A DNA stretch of 64,000 nucleotides from Suillus spraguei (GCA_016800925.1 JABCPU010000035.1:62001-126000); one strand, 5' to 3'. Shown: positions 1 through 12,651, counted from the stretch's first letter. Notes: generated from the letters alone by a model not told the origin. Numbers and translations are program-made.

Positions 1-1127
1 AGTGGTCATGAGAGGCAACGAAGTGATAGGAAGCAAGAGGTTTCACTTGGGGAGCGACCGCGAGCATACGGTCTATGAAGCAGAGTTGGTGGGGATGATA
101 TTAGCAGTACAACTGCTGAAGGAGATGGGAGGAAGAAGGGGCACCATATCCCTAGGTGTCGACAATCAGGCAGCGATAAGAGCAACCGAAGCTTTCCGCT
201 CACAGCCAGGACACTACCTCATGGACCAATTCCACGATGATCTTAGAAGACTCATCCCTGAGCACGACGAAAGAAAACTCAAAGTCAGATGGACGCCAGG
301 CCATGTAGGGATACCAGGGAATGAAGAGGCAGACACTCACGCGAAACGCGCCGCATGAGGCGAATCATCAGACACACGAGCCCAGCCAAAGTCGCTCCTA
401 ACCGAGGAAGGAGAACTCAGAATCCTACCAAGGAGCAAAGCGGCACTAAGACAACACTTCTACGCAAAGATCAAAAAAGAGGCCACCACCATCATGGAGA
501 ACTCACCGCGCTACACACTGCTCAAATCAGTCGACACGTCAGCACCATCAAAGAAGTTTGCAAAGAAGATAGAGAAGCTACCGAGACGTCACAGCTCACT
601 GATGTTTCAACTCCGCACGGGACATATAGCGCTCAACAAACACCTCAAATGAATAGTGAAATCCCCAATGGCGCGTTGCCCAGCATGCGAAAACCATGAC
701 GAAACGGTACACCACTTCATCCTAGTCTGCCCAGCATACGTGAACCAGAGAGAACAAATGAGGAAAGAAGTCGGAGCAAGACAATGCAAAATCGAGTACC
801 TGCTGAACGAAAGCAAGGGAATGAGAGCAACGTTGACGTACATCGCGCGCACGAGAAGATTGGAACAAACCTTCGGAGATGTAACCCCCCCAGCGGAAAA
901 GGAGAAGGAATAGAGGAAACGCGACAACAAGTCGCACAAATCATATCAAGAGCCTGAAGAAGGCCCTAACGTCCGCGCGCAAGCCAGGACCACTGTATAG
1001 CATAGACAACCAAAAAACGGACCAAAGCATATACGAATAGATTAGATGTACAGTAGGTAGTGTCCATCATAGGGCATAGCCCCAACGGACAATAAACAAG
1101 GATCAAAAAAAAAAAAAAAAAAAAAAA
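1..1127 (+). mobile_element. 3' end of a Tad-like LINE with poly(A) tail
   Basis: This is the 3' part of a non-LTR retrotransposon; its 5' part lies outside the window. It carries the C-terminus of ORF2 (RNase H and a zinc knuckle), an untranslated tail and a 23-A tract at 1105-1127. Directly after the A tract comes the last part of a gypsy LTR (1128-1160), so the LINE landed inside the 5' LTR of gypsy copy A1. A related 3' tail recurs at about 42240-42309. Confidence 0.85.
2..913 (+). pseudogene. LINE ORF2 C-terminus: RNase H plus zinc knuckle, two TGA stops
   Basis: One reading frame (frame 2) runs from the window edge to the stop at 911-913 and is broken only by TGA at 356-358 and 650-652. 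The first part is an RNase H domain with the motif WTPGHVGIPGNEEAD. The last part has a CPAC...H...C zinc knuckle typical of Tad/Jockey-like ORF2 ends. RNase H removes the RNA strand during target-primed reverse transcription. No indels are needed to read the frame, so the copy decayed by base substitution. The endonuclease and reverse transcriptase regions are not in the window. Confidence 0.85.
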
Positions 1128-1288
1128 CTGTCGCTGGTGACGCCACCCTAGTTCATAACAAAAGATTAAAGTCCACCTGATCATCGACTACCCAGTCTTC
1201 GACCCTGAACCCTGATAAAGCCCTAACGGACAGCAAGACAGCGCGTGTAGGCACCAAGAAAGTATAACTCACCAGACGAATCGTTATC

Positions 1289-2128
1289 ATGACGACCACC
1301 AAAGAATTCGAATATAAAATCAGTCTTCCAACCGGTTTTGATGGAGATCGTGATAACTCTCGCGAATTTATCCAATCGTGCAATCTATGTTTCAACATCA
1401 ATGAAAAGCTTTACACCACAGACAAGCAGAAGATCATTTTCATAACATCCTTCATGACTGAGAAAAACGCTAAATCTTGGAAAGAACAATTCCTCAATCA
1501 TGCTCGGTCAACCGACACCTCTGGACAAAAAGTCGGTTATGGGACGTTGTCAGATTTTATGAAAAGCTTTAAAGAAGCCTTCGAACCAGTGGATACCAAA
1601 GGAACTGCACTAACAAAACTCAGGGACCTCAAACAAGGAAGCGGTGATCTCCATACCTACATCGCCAACTTTGAGGCACTTGCAGCCAAGGCCCGTATTA
1701 CCGACAATGCAATGAAGATCCAATTCTTCCAAGATGGCCTGAATTTGGGTATCCTCACCAAGCTTTTCGCACCAGGAGATGTCTCAGAAGTATTCCGTGA
1801 GGTTGTATTGCAATGTGTTTCCATTGACAACTCCCACCATCATCTTCAAGCAATACGAACACGTCATGCTCTGCAACAAAAGAAAAAGAGCTATGGAAAT
1901 GCATGATACATACCTAATCGTGACCCGAATGCAATGGTCGTGGATTGAATCTCCGATATGGAGAGATCCGAATGCATAAAGAAGGGACAATGCTTCGGAT
2001 GCAAGAAAACAGGACACCACATTCATAACTTTCCTGAGAAAAAGAAGAAGACCCTGCTCCGACAAGCTGAAGTCAAAGAAGAAGAAGAAGGCGAAGAAAC
2101 TGTGAGGCAGATTGTTGAGGATTTTTGA
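1289..2128 (+). pseudogene. gag of gypsy A1 (capsid plus CCHC region), broken
   Basis: The start MTTTKEFEYK opens a Ty3/gypsy Gag (retrotransposon capsid domain, about residues 20-190). A TGA at 1904-1906 truncates it; the sister copy has TGC there. Downstream in the same frame is a zinc knuckle beginning CFGCKKTGHHIH, but its last cysteine reads Phe, so the nucleic-acid-binding knuckle is lost. The gag frame ends at TGA 2126-2128 next to a T run, and pol lies in the -1 frame. Confidence 0.85.
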
Positions 2129-5100
2129 ATTGGAGAAACAAAGATTCAATGTATGTTTCTCCCAATGTATTACTAAGACTTGTACGCGCTGTAGGTGAAA
2201 GAAAAGAACTTCATGTCCCTATCACCCTTCATTCGCATACTCACTTGAAATTTGTCGACACCACTGCTGTTATTGATTCGGGCGTGGCAGGAACATTTAT
2301 TTCCGAAGAGTTTGTGAAACTCCATCAAATCACACGATGAAAACTCAAAACACCATTTCGAGTTACTACGGCAGATGGAACTCTTATCAAAGGAGGGCCG
2401 ATCACACACTACTGTCTCCTAGTGATCAAGATTGACGAATGCACCATGTATGGAAAATTCAATATCACTAAACTAGGAAGAAGAGATCAAATCCTTCTGG
2501 GAATTCCATGGTTACGCGCAATGAACCCAAGTATAGATTGGGCTGCTGAAACACTAGTTCTCCCTCGAACAACGAAATCAGATGAAATTGAAATTGACAT
2601 GGACACTGATCGGAAGAAGAACAGATTGCCCTCGGTCTTCCACTGCCATCCTAAGAAATGGCAACACTCCCAACTTCCGAGATCCCTCATCATCCCTCCT
2701 ATTCCTAAGGATCCCGAACCAGAAGTACGAATGCTGCATACTACAGACCCCACTCCCTGTGTACAACTGCCATGAGCAGTATCACCAATTCCCCACGCAG
2801 AAAAATGCAAGAACGAATCCGAGCCCGAGCATCGGACCAGAACGGAACCTATTGAGCAACGGCCAATAGAAGAACAGAAGTATGGAAAAAGAAAAGCAGA
2901 AGAAGAAATCCCTGGATGAGATACAAATGTACCAAAACTATCCAAGTTCTACATTCCTCTGAAGATTCTTCAACCTACTTCTTCGGCTTCAATTGAAGAA
3001 ATCCCCAAAGAAGAAGAACCCGTGCCTTCATTGATCCCAACAGAGGATGATGACCAATTCAACACTATGCAAGATGTCTGGCATGCGCCAGAAGTACGTG
3101 AAATTTCCTCTTACGAGCTTGGAGATGGAGAATTCCTTGTGGAATATGACACCGATGGAGTTAGCATGAGAATCATCGAAGAAGTATCCATGCATACACC
3201 CCTCACACGTGATGGAACTTCCTGATTCAAACAACTCCCCAACTACTCCACAATCTCCCTTCCTCCTCCGAAATACAGTAATAAAGCTCAGGAATTCGCG
3301 ACAGACGAAAAGGAGAAGAAAAAGAAATCTTTTGAAGAATTGGTCCTGGACTATTTGCATGACTTTGCAGATGTCTTTGCTAAAGACAGATTAAACAAAC
3401 TACCTCCCGAACGCCCTGGTATTGATCATCGGATCGATACTAAACCCAGTTTTATTCCTCGCACGTCTAAGGTTTACCTGCTATCGGAAAAAGAATGCGC
3501 TGCCGTCAAAACATTCATCAATGAAAACGTTGCGAAAGGCTTCATCTCAGAATCGAAGTCACCCCAAGCTAGTGGCTTCTTCTTTGTGGGAAAGAAGAGT
3601 GGAGAATTGCGTCCCTGTCAAGATTATCGCTACATCAATGATTGGACAGTCAAGAACGCTTATCCACTCCCACTTCCGATTTCCCTTGTCGCACGCCTTC
3701 ACAACACACAGTTCTTTACAAAAATGGATATTCGGTCTGGTTATAATAATATTCGCATCCATCCCGATGATCGCTGGAAAGCAGCATTTACCATGGAATT
3801 CAGCCTCTTCGAACCAAATGTCATGTTCTTTGGCCTCTGTAATTCCCCAGCAACTTTCCAAGCATACATGAATCGCACCTTCCAACAGAAAATCAATGAA
3901 GGATGGATGGTTATCTACATGGACGATATCCTGATTTTCTCTATGACTATGGCAGAACACCATGAACGAACATGATGGGTTTTGATGAAGATACGAAAAG
4001 AGCATCTATTCTTGAAACCAGAGAAATGCACCTTTGATGCAGAAGAAGTGGAATACCTCGGAATGATAATCCGCCCTGGACAAGTCGCTATGGATACCGC
4101 TAAAACCAAGGGAATTGCCGAATGGCCAGTTCCGAAATCTGTAAAAGATGTCTGGTCATTCCTCAGCTTTTGCAACTTCTACCGCACGTTCATTTCCCAT
4201 TATTCTGATATTGCCCGACCTCTTATCGAACTAACAAAGAAGGATAAGGTCTTTGATTGGTCAACTGAATGTATGGACACCTTTGACGAACTGAAACAAC
4301 GCTTCACATCCCAACCAGTACTCCAAACCCCTAACCCCTCCTGACAATTTGCTATTGCTACCGACACTTCGCTCGTAGCAACTGGTGGAGTTCTCTTGGA
4401 GACCGATGAGAATGGTGTTCATCATCCATGCGCATACCTTTCACAATCTTTGAACCCCGCAGAACACAATTACCAAATCTTTGATCGGGAACTCCTTGCC
4501 ATGATTCGGGCATTGAATGAATGGCGTCATTATCTCGAAGGAAATCCACACCCCGTCCTGGTATTCACCGACCACAAGAATCTTCTATACTTTAGAAGTG
4601 CACAGAAGCTTACCCACCGCCAAGCACGTTGGCAACTGATTTTGTCTATTTACAATATTGAACTACATCACGTTGCAGGTACCAAATTGGCAGTACCTGA
4701 TGCACTATCTCGCCAGCCCGATTATGACTCCAGCAAAGACAATAACGAGGACCAGACCCTTCTCCCTGACACTCTATTCGTTCGTCTTATTGACACTGAT
4801 CTGAAGGATGTTTTGTCATCCTCTGACCCCCTCGATGATCCTGTCTTCAAGACTGCATCTGACACCCTTGATGGCATATACCTTCCCCCTATGAAGTCGG
4901 CACTCTCTGACTGGAAGATTGAGGAAAATGTCCTCTATTTTAAGACTCGTGCCTATATTCCACCGGCGCATCATCCCGATATCCTGAAAAAGTATCATGA
5001 TCATCCCACCGCGGGACATCCCGGTAGATTCAAAACTGAAGAACTTGTCAAACAGGAAGCCTGGTGGCCCGCTATGGGCTCTTATATTCGAAAATACATC

Positions 5101-5912
5101 GAGGGTTGCACCCTTTGTCAGCAAATGAAAGTGGATACGCATCCTGTCCGACCTCCGCTTACCCCGATTCCCTCTTCTTTGACCCACCCCTTTTCCCAGG
5201 TCTCTGTTGATCTTATCACTGACCTCCCTGTCTCTGGAGGCTTTGACAGTATCATGGTCGTGGTAGACCATGGCCTTACAAAGGGGGTAATTATCATCCC
5301 TTGTTTGAAAACCATCACTTCTGAAGGCATTGCTAAACTATACTTGAAACACGTTTACCGCCAATTTGGACTCCATGACAAAGTTATCTTGGATCGAGGC
5401 CCGCAATTCCTATCTCGCTTCTCTAAGGAGCTTGCCCGACTTCTCAACTACGTCATCGCCCCATCCACGGCTTATCACCCTCAGACTGATGGTCAGACTG
5501 AGAGGCTTAATCAAGAACTTGAAACATATCTACGCATCTATTGCTGCAATAATCCCGAAGAGTGGGTAGAACATCTACCAATCGCTGAATTTGTCCATAA
5601 CCATCGAAAACATGATGCAAGAAACACATCACCCTTTTATCTGATGATGGGATATGAACCACGTGCCATCCCTCATCTGATCCCCGACTCATCCGTCCCT
5701 GCAGCAGAAGAGCGAGTACGATCCTTGCAGAAGATCCGAGAAGAAGCAATCACCTGTCATAACATTGCGATGCAAACAATGGCCGAACGATCCCGAGGAG
5801 ATAAGTACACTCCATGGAAGATCGGAGATAAGGTCTGGCTATCTGCCACTAATCTTAGACTCAAACTCCCATCACGGAAGCTTGCGCCAAAACGATATGG
5901 ACCTTTCCTGAT
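2125..5912 (+). pseudogene. pol of gypsy A1: protease, RT, RNase H, integrase; six TGA stops
   Basis: A single -1 frame relative to gag can be read from 2125 into the integrase without any indel. It is interrupted only by TGA at 2338, 2773, 2917, 3223, 3973 and 4342. In order it holds a retropepsin (DSGVAGTFIS), reverse transcriptase with the catalytic YMDDILIF, RNase H with a TDHKNLLYF segment, and integrase with an HHCC zinc finger (C-T-L-C) and DDE core ending QTERLNQE. The GPY/F motif KRYGPF sits just before the LTR-B insertion at 5913. The coding sequence resumes at 6683-6777. Confidence 0.9.
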
Positions 5913-6682
5913 TGTTAAGACTGTACTCAAGGGTAGAGAGATCCGAAGGGCTTTGGCCTCAGTTCGTACACTGTGCCCCTTTCTCGAGTAATGCCCTTTA
6001 TTTCAGGGAGGAGTTATTCGTCCGAAGACCTGGAAGGGGTTGCGTGACGGATCCGGGTGTCCGAAGGTGTTGGATATAATACGTCCAAAGGTAATTCGGA
6101 ACGTAAGGAGAGGAAAGAGATTAAGGCTAGTTTCGGAACGAGTTCCTAACTAGAAACTAACGGAGATGGACTATCCGAAGATAGAGTCGGAGGTATGGAC
6201 TATAGGAGTCAATCCTAAGTCTCGGAAGGTGACTTAAAGCGGAGAGTAACTTAAGTCCGGAGGAGGCAGAATGAGTAGAATCTAAGATGATATTCGAACT
6301 AAGGTTCTACGGAGATCTACAAGTGGTTTATATACAATAAGTATCTAGGACGGATAATCAGCAAGTCCGGGACCGAGGGCTATGTACGAAGTGTAACGGA
6401 AGTCTATTAGTTATTGCACAGCGGATCAGTAAGCATGAATCGGAAATGAACACAGGAAACGGATCAGTAACACAGGACGGAAATATAAAACAGCCGGAGT
6501 ACCGGTAGTAGGAGAAATGACGAAAGGAGTTAGACGCAGATGTTCACCAGGGAGTTAAGGTGCGAGAAGCGAGTACATTCGGATGGGTGGTCCGGACAGG
6601 ATCTGTGGACCGGACGGATATGGAAACGATCGGATCTGGACGGATATGATCGGATCTGAGATTAGAAGTATGGTATATGACA
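5913..6682 (+). mobile_element. Solo LTR, family B (copy B1), inserted in A1 integrase
   Basis: The 770-bp LTR begins TGTTAAGACTG and ends ATATGACA. It is flanked by a perfect 5-bp target duplication, CTGAT (5908-5912 and 6683-6687). Removing it restores the integrase frame as judged from copy A2. Other copies are B2, B3 and B4 (19494, 20450, 61934). Confidence 0.92.
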
Positions 6683-6777
6683 CTGATCATCAATGTCTTA
6701 TTGCCTATCACATTCACACTCAAACTCCCTCCACAATGGAAAATCCATCCTACCTTCCATGCTTCTGTCTTACATTA

Positions 6778-6981
6778 TGTGCCCTTAATTTCAGATGAAG
6801 TCTGAGGGAGAGTTTTGATGGAGTCTGGACGGAAAGTCCAGATGAACTTCTAAGGCAGGATAGCTCAATAGAGCACTGAAGGACTTCTGGATGAGTGCAG
6901 GAATGCACCAGAACCATTTCTGGAGGATAAGGAATGATGATAAGACTACCTAGATGAAGTCCAGAATAGAATGGATGGAAG
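6778..6981 (+). mobile_element. Fragment of LTR family C
   Basis: The fragment is the reverse complement of the part of LTR-C seen at about 9550-9740 and 10880-11080, for example GTGCCCTTAATTTC. It is truncated at both ends, joining gypsy A1 on the left and repeat D1 on the right. Confidence 0.75.
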
Positions 6982-6985
6982 ACGG

Positions 6986-7738
6986 TGTAAAGATACAATC
7001 TAGCCTGAGCTGTAGATGAACCATGGCCTAAGCTAGTATGCGAGTCTTGCACTCTACCTAGTCTGCTTCACTTGTGAAGGCAAGAACATTTGACCCTAAA
7101 GGGAATGCTAAGTTAATATAATTCAATAATGCCCAACCAGTGGTGCGTGACTGCCGTCGGAGGTAGCGAGATGCTAGCGGTGACCTCCAGTCCATAGGAA
7201 ACTAGCGGCAATACTAGCAGTAAGCGCAGGAAAGTGGTAGACAAGCGGTTGTGAAAGTGGTAAAACTGCAGTAAGGCGTGGGAAACTGGCGGTAAAACAA
7301 GCGGTGAAGCGTGGGAAAGCATAGCAACAAAGCACAGGAAAGCGTAGCACAAGCAGTGAAGCATGGGAAAGAGGTAAAGAGCAGTGGTGCATGCAGCAGT
7401 AAAACAATTCTTAAGAGACAGTAACTTCGGCAAAAGACTTTATTCCATTAGAGACATTGGTAGTGACTATTCCTAAGTAGCGTGTGTACCATAGGGGGAA
7501 AGTAAGGAACAAGTACAGGTACCTAGGAATTTTATATGAAAGAATAGCTACGGAGATGGAAGGGATAGGATAAACATGCAGCAGACATGTAATAAGACTG
7601 CACTTCAGTTTACAAAACATAACGTACTGGTGAGACTGGATGGACATTGGATGGACGGTAAATCTTGCTTGAGGATGCCTAATGGGTTCATGGAGATTCC
7701 CGAAGATCACCGCTTCATGGGAAAGTTGCCATAGTACA
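6986..7738 (+). repeat. LTR-like repeat D, copy D1
   Basis: It begins TGTAAAGATACAA and matches D5 (18556) over about 750 bp, ending near GTACA. The middle is built of short degenerate motifs of the type GCGGTAAA / GTGGGAAAGCG. Its termini (TGTA...TACA) resemble an LTR, but no internal coding region or clear target duplication was found. The class is unassigned. Confidence 0.6.
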
Positions 7739-8647
7739 GCCGTCACACTGCAATGAGGCTTCCGGAGTGCGGAACAATACTGTTGTCTTGCTACTTGAGG
7801 GTCTTATAGGTGAAGGTGGGATACAGTGACTATCACAATTGCAGTCCAATAAGACTATTAGGTGCCAGCTCCTCAAGTTCATGGTCTCCGACTTTTCTAC
7901 TTTGTGGGAGGTAACATGATGTTTGTGGGTGGTCAAAGAGTAATAAATTACCTTCTTGATTGATTACTTCTGATAGTAGGGAATGGGAAATAGGTTTATT
8001 ATAACCTAGAAATATGTACTAAGTGGCTCATGAATTCATGTCTGTTTCTGTAAAAGAGAGGTCATAGATACAAAACTTAGATAGAATGATAGTTTGTTGT
8101 ATAGGCGATCCCTGTAAGATAGTATACAACTCAACTGAACGTGATATACAATATATACAATGGTTTTCAAGGCAACTCGTAGGCCTACTACACTTTCTTC
8201 TGGATCTCACATGTATTGAGACAGAAAGGTGAAAACTCCAGCACTTCTGATTCTTATGGTTCCCACACAGTTTGTGACAAGAAAGAAGAGGGAAAAACTT
8301 ATATATTCAAATATAGATGGAGTCCTTATATACATTTTAGAAACCACCCTTACTAAGCATGACTCATGACTGGATTAGTAAGAATATGCTTGCAAACCAA
8401 GCCTTTTAGATGTGATGAATCAGCTGCTTACTAAAGTACATGAGTAAATATTACAAATCATGGTGGAATATTACAAAACATGATGAATCATGACAAAACA
8501 TGATGAGTCATGTAAAGTCTTTTACAAATCAGATATTACTAATGACATGACATGCTTACAAACATATCTGAGTGGCTTAATAATGAAATCTGATGGCTGA
8601 ATAAACACAGAAAAATATGGAAAGAGATGGAAACATATAAATGCAAC
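7739..8647. other. AT-rich spacer without recognisable gene
   Basis: Only short ORFs occur. At about 8450-8525 there are small degenerate repeats around AAACATGATGA and TCATG. Nothing here could be assigned to a known family. Confidence 0.5.
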
Positions 8648-9855
8648 TGTCATATACCATACATTCAGGTCTAGATCAAATCCAATCCATGGACATCCAG
8701 ACACCCAATATACACATATCTGATCCACCCATCCACTCCAATCCATATCCATCCGTGTCCATATCCGATCCGAGTTCATATCCAAACTATTCCCGTGCAC
8801 CTGCGCATTACCCCTTTTAGAATATACCTGTGTCTCCGGCTTTTGGGTATCTCTGTGCTTCCAACTCTCTGTGATCTCTGCCTCCGTCTTGATAAGTATT
8901 TTGTACGAGCTTCATCTCCGAGTTCATAGCCTTATGTCCCACTGTACTTACTAATGTGTTTCCATATTCTTCAGATATAGCCTCGGACTATCTGTACTTA
9001 CCCTCCGGCATGCTCCTACAGTATATAAACTTGTAGTACAACTCCTGCAGACCTTAGTCTGATTCATTGTTCCTACTTCTGTATATTCCTTTGATTACTC
9101 TGTATCCTGTTATCATGTCTATATAACTCCGTTTCTGTTCTTACACTTGGGCTCCGGCCCTTGTAAGCTTCCGACTCAGGCCTATGGGATTACTCCCTAG
9201 GCCAGAACTTTGATCCTATGTCCTATAATCTTTTTGGACTTCGTCCATCTCCGTCTATCATCTGTTTCACCTCCGACTCTACCTTTGGTAGTCTTATACT
9301 GTCTGTTTCTATTCCAGACCTTGTCCAGAGTAGTCTATACTATCTCTACACCATATCCGGACCTACTCCTCTCTAGTAGCCAACACTTCTTCTAAGATCT
9401 ACAGAGCTATGCTCGTCCAATCATCCACTCCTCCGCTCCTCCGGACCTTTGGACCCCTAGTCCTCCGGATCCATCCTATCCTATCCTCTGACATCTATGG
9501 ATCATCTTTCCCTCCGGAGCTCTGCTCCTGTCCTGCCCTGGACTTTGTCCAGCAGTCCATCTTTCATCCATTCTACTTGGAACCCTTCCGGAAATAGTTC
9601 CGGTGCATTCCCGTGCTCATCCGGAAGTCCATTGGAGCTCTGTCGAGCTATCCTGCCTTAGAGTTCGTCCGGACTCTCCATCTGGACTTCACCAGAACTC
9701 TCCCTTAGACTTCATCCGAAATTAAGGGCACATACTCGGGTAAGGGGCACAGCGCACGAGCTGAGGCCAAGCCCCTTTGACTTTACAACCCTCCGGTACA
9801 ACCCCATGTAAGACCAGGATTTCTTACTGATCTCCAGTTTTGCATGGTCGTAACA
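8648..9855 (-). mobile_element. Solo LTR, family C (copy C1)
   Basis: The 1208-bp LTR in minus orientation starts TGTTACGACC and ends TATATGACA in its own sense. It is flanked by an exact 5-bp target duplication, GCAAC (8643-8647 and 9856-9860). It holds a 17-bp-period TCCATATCC minisatellite and a block around ACTCGGGTAAGGGGC that resembles part of LTR-B. Confidence 0.9.
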
Positions 9856-9931
9856 GCAACTAAATAGAGTGTGAGAAAATAGAACTGTCCTTATAACTAT
9901 GAAGTATATCCTTATACACTTCTTTCCTAAT

Positions 9932-11213
9932 TGTCATATACTGTACATTCAGGTCCGATCCATGGACATCCAGACACCCAATCCATACATCCTAGTCCAC
10001 CCATCCAATCCAGCTCACATGTCCGATCCATCCATCTACTCCAATCCATATCCATCCATAACTAATCCATATCCATATCCAACTCAGTCCACCCATCCAA
10101 TCCATGTTCATATCCGATCCATGTCCATATCTGATCCATGCTCATATCCGAAACTATTCCCGTGCACCTGCGCATTACTCCTTTTAGGTTAAATACCTCT
10201 GTCCGGCTTTTGGTTATCTCTGCACCTCTGGCTTTTGGTTATCTCGACTTCCATCTTGATAAGATATTTCATACAAGTCTTATTTCCGAGTTCATAGCCT
10301 TGTGGCCTGCAATGCCTCAGACATAGCCTTGGACTATCCTTACTTGCCTTCTGGCATGCTACCTACAGTATATAAACTTGTAGTACAACTCCTGCAGACC
10401 TCAGTCTGATCATTGCTTTCCTATTTCTGTACATTCCTTGATTACTCTGTATCCTGTTATTATGTCTATATAACTCTGTTTCTGTTCTTGCACTTGGGCT
10501 CTGGCCCTTGTAAGCTTCCAACTCAGGCCTATGGGATCACTCCCTAGGCAAGAGCTTTGATCCCATGTTCTATATCCTTTTTGGACTTCATCTGTTTCAC
10601 CTCCGACTCTACCTTTGGTAGTCTTATCCTGTCTGTTTCTATTCCAGACCTTGTCCGGAGTAGTCTATACTATTTCTATACCATATCTGGACCTACTCCC
10701 CTCTAGTAGTTAACACTTCCCCTAAGATCCATAGAGCTATGCTCATCCAATCATCTGATCATCCGCTCTTCCGCTCTTCTGCTCCTCCAAGCTCCGGATC
10801 TATCCTATCCTATTCTCCGACACCTATGGATCATCTGTCCCTCTGGAGCTTTGCTCCTATCCTGCCCTGGACTTTGTCCAGGAGTCCATCCTTCATCTAT
10901 TCTACTTGGAACTTGTTCCAGTAGTCTTACCATTACTCCCTACCATCCGGAAATAGTTCCAGCGTGTTCTGGCACTCATCCGGAAGTCCTTCGGAGCTCT
11001 ATCGAGCTATCCTTCCTACAGAGTTCATCCGGACTCCGTCCGGACTTCACTATAACTCCCCCTTGGACTTCATCCGAAATTAAGGGCACATACTCGGGTA
11101 AGGGGCACAGCGCATGAGCTGAGGCCAAGCCCCTTTGACTTTACAACCCTCTGGTACAACCCCATGTAAGACCAGGACTTCTTACTAATCTCCAGTTTTG
11201 CATGGTTGTAACA
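9932..11213 (-). mobile_element. LTR family C, copy C2
   Basis: The copy is full length (about 1282 bp) with the same termini as C1. The flanks CTAAT and AGCCC do not match, so either a deletion or recombination removed one target-site copy. Confidence 0.82.
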
Positions 11214-12641
11214 AGCCCACACGATACAGTACCTCATTTTCACCATACTATAGGTCAGGATTAGTGTCTAGCTCTGGATCTACCCAGTAGTAGACTTAGT
11301 CTTTAAGGTTTCTTTACCACTCATTAATCGATATCGCTCATTTACCATTACCGCTGTAAAGATACAATCTAGCCTGGGCTGTAGATAAACCATGGCCTAA
11401 GCTAGTATGCGAGTCTTGCGCTCTACCTAGTCTGCTACTCTTGCAAGGCAAGAACATTCAACCCTAAAGGGAATGCTAAGTTAGTATAGTCAAATAATGC
11501 CCAACCTGTGGTGCAAGACTGCTGTTGGAGGTAGCGAGATGCTAGTGGTGACCTCTGGTCCGTGGGAAACTAGCAGTAATACTAGCGGTAAGCACAGGAA
11601 AGTGGTAAAACTGCGGTAAGGCATGGGAAACTGGCGGTAAAACAAGCGGTAAAGCGTGGGAAAGCGTAGCGCAAGCGGTGAAGCGCGGGAAAGTGGTAAA
11701 GAGCGGTGGTGCGTGCGGCAGTAAAACAATTCTTAAGAGACAGTGACTTCAGCGAAAGACTTTATTCTGTTAGAGACAGTAGTGGTGACAATTCCTAAGT
11801 ACCGTGTGTACCATAGAGGGAAAAGTAAAAGTACCGGAATGTGTGAAGAGTCCTTTTTAACATGTACCATGAATGGCCGGAATACATAGCGAGATAGAGA
11901 TATTTAGCTAAGAGGCACACAGCAAGCAAGCGGCGTCACGGAAGGTAAGGTAAGTCTTGCCGTAGCTTTAGTAACGGCGGAAACGAATATGCTACGCACC
12001 AATGGATCTTAGACGGAAATGGAATGGACAGGAGGACATCGGTAGCGAGATTTGGTAAGGGGCAAGGATCCATGGAGCAAAAATGGTACCGGCGAAGCAA
12101 AAAAGGGGTAATGCTCGCTATAGGGGTTTTCTCGGTAGCCGCTGTAGACAGTAATGAGACACTTGTGTAAAATGGCACTTTCATGGTCAGCGTGACTTTG
12201 TTCGCTACACCGCTGGCATACTGCTAGATTCTTGACCTCTAATTTGACTGGACCTCATGCTCACTGCTACTTTACCACAGAAAGTACCGCGGCTTTCTTT
12301 ACTGTTTCTTCACACCGCCTGCACTTTACCACTACTGCTGACATTACTGCTCGTCACCGCTTGCTCAATGCTACATTTACAGGCATTGTTTCAGCCATGC
12401 TAGTACCACTACATACCATGCTAGTTCTGGCAGCATCTTCACTAGCCGCGGCAGCTTACTGCTGACTACGACACTATATTTGCACATTGGTTTGACTTGG
12501 ATTAGACTATACTAACAGGCATCCCCATTTAGGGTCGAACACTCTTGTTTAACAAGTGAAGCAGATTAGACAAAGTACAAGACTCACATACTAACTTAGG
12601 AAGTAGTTTATCTACAGCCCAGGTTAGGTTGTATCTTTACA
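11214..12641 (-). repeat. Repeat D copy D3 in minus orientation, split by D2
   Basis: The right end is GTATCTTTACA, the reverse complement of the D start. The left part (11214-11354) matches 15172-15310 of D4, and the rest resumes at about 12210. The left end is cut by LTR-C2. It also truncates the KDZ transposase that starts just beyond 12641. Confidence 0.65.
11355..12209 (+). mobile_element. Repeat D copy D2 nested in D3, with target duplication
   Basis: It begins TGTAAAGATAC and ends GCTACA. It is flanked by CCGC at 11351-11354 and 12210-12213. The uninterrupted site is seen in D4 at about 15315 (CATTACCGCTGGC). The TGTA...TACA ends and the short duplication make an LTR-type insertion likely. 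Confidence 0.7.
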
Positions 12642-12651
12642 CCAGTGCTGC

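Larger units (their letters stand above)
1128..6777 (+). mobile_element. Ty3/gypsy chromovirus-type copy A1, 5' LTR truncated, no 3' LTR
   Basis: The end of the 5' LTR survives at 1128-1160 (ending in ATAACA) and matches the LTRs of the second copy on the minus strand at 53985-61668. Gag (1289-2128) and pol (2125-5912, resumed at 6683) follow. A 770-bp solo LTR of family B interrupts the integrase 3' end. Homology to copy A2 stops at about 6777, where an LTR-C fragment begins. The chromodomain and 3' LTR are therefore missing. Confidence 0.85.
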
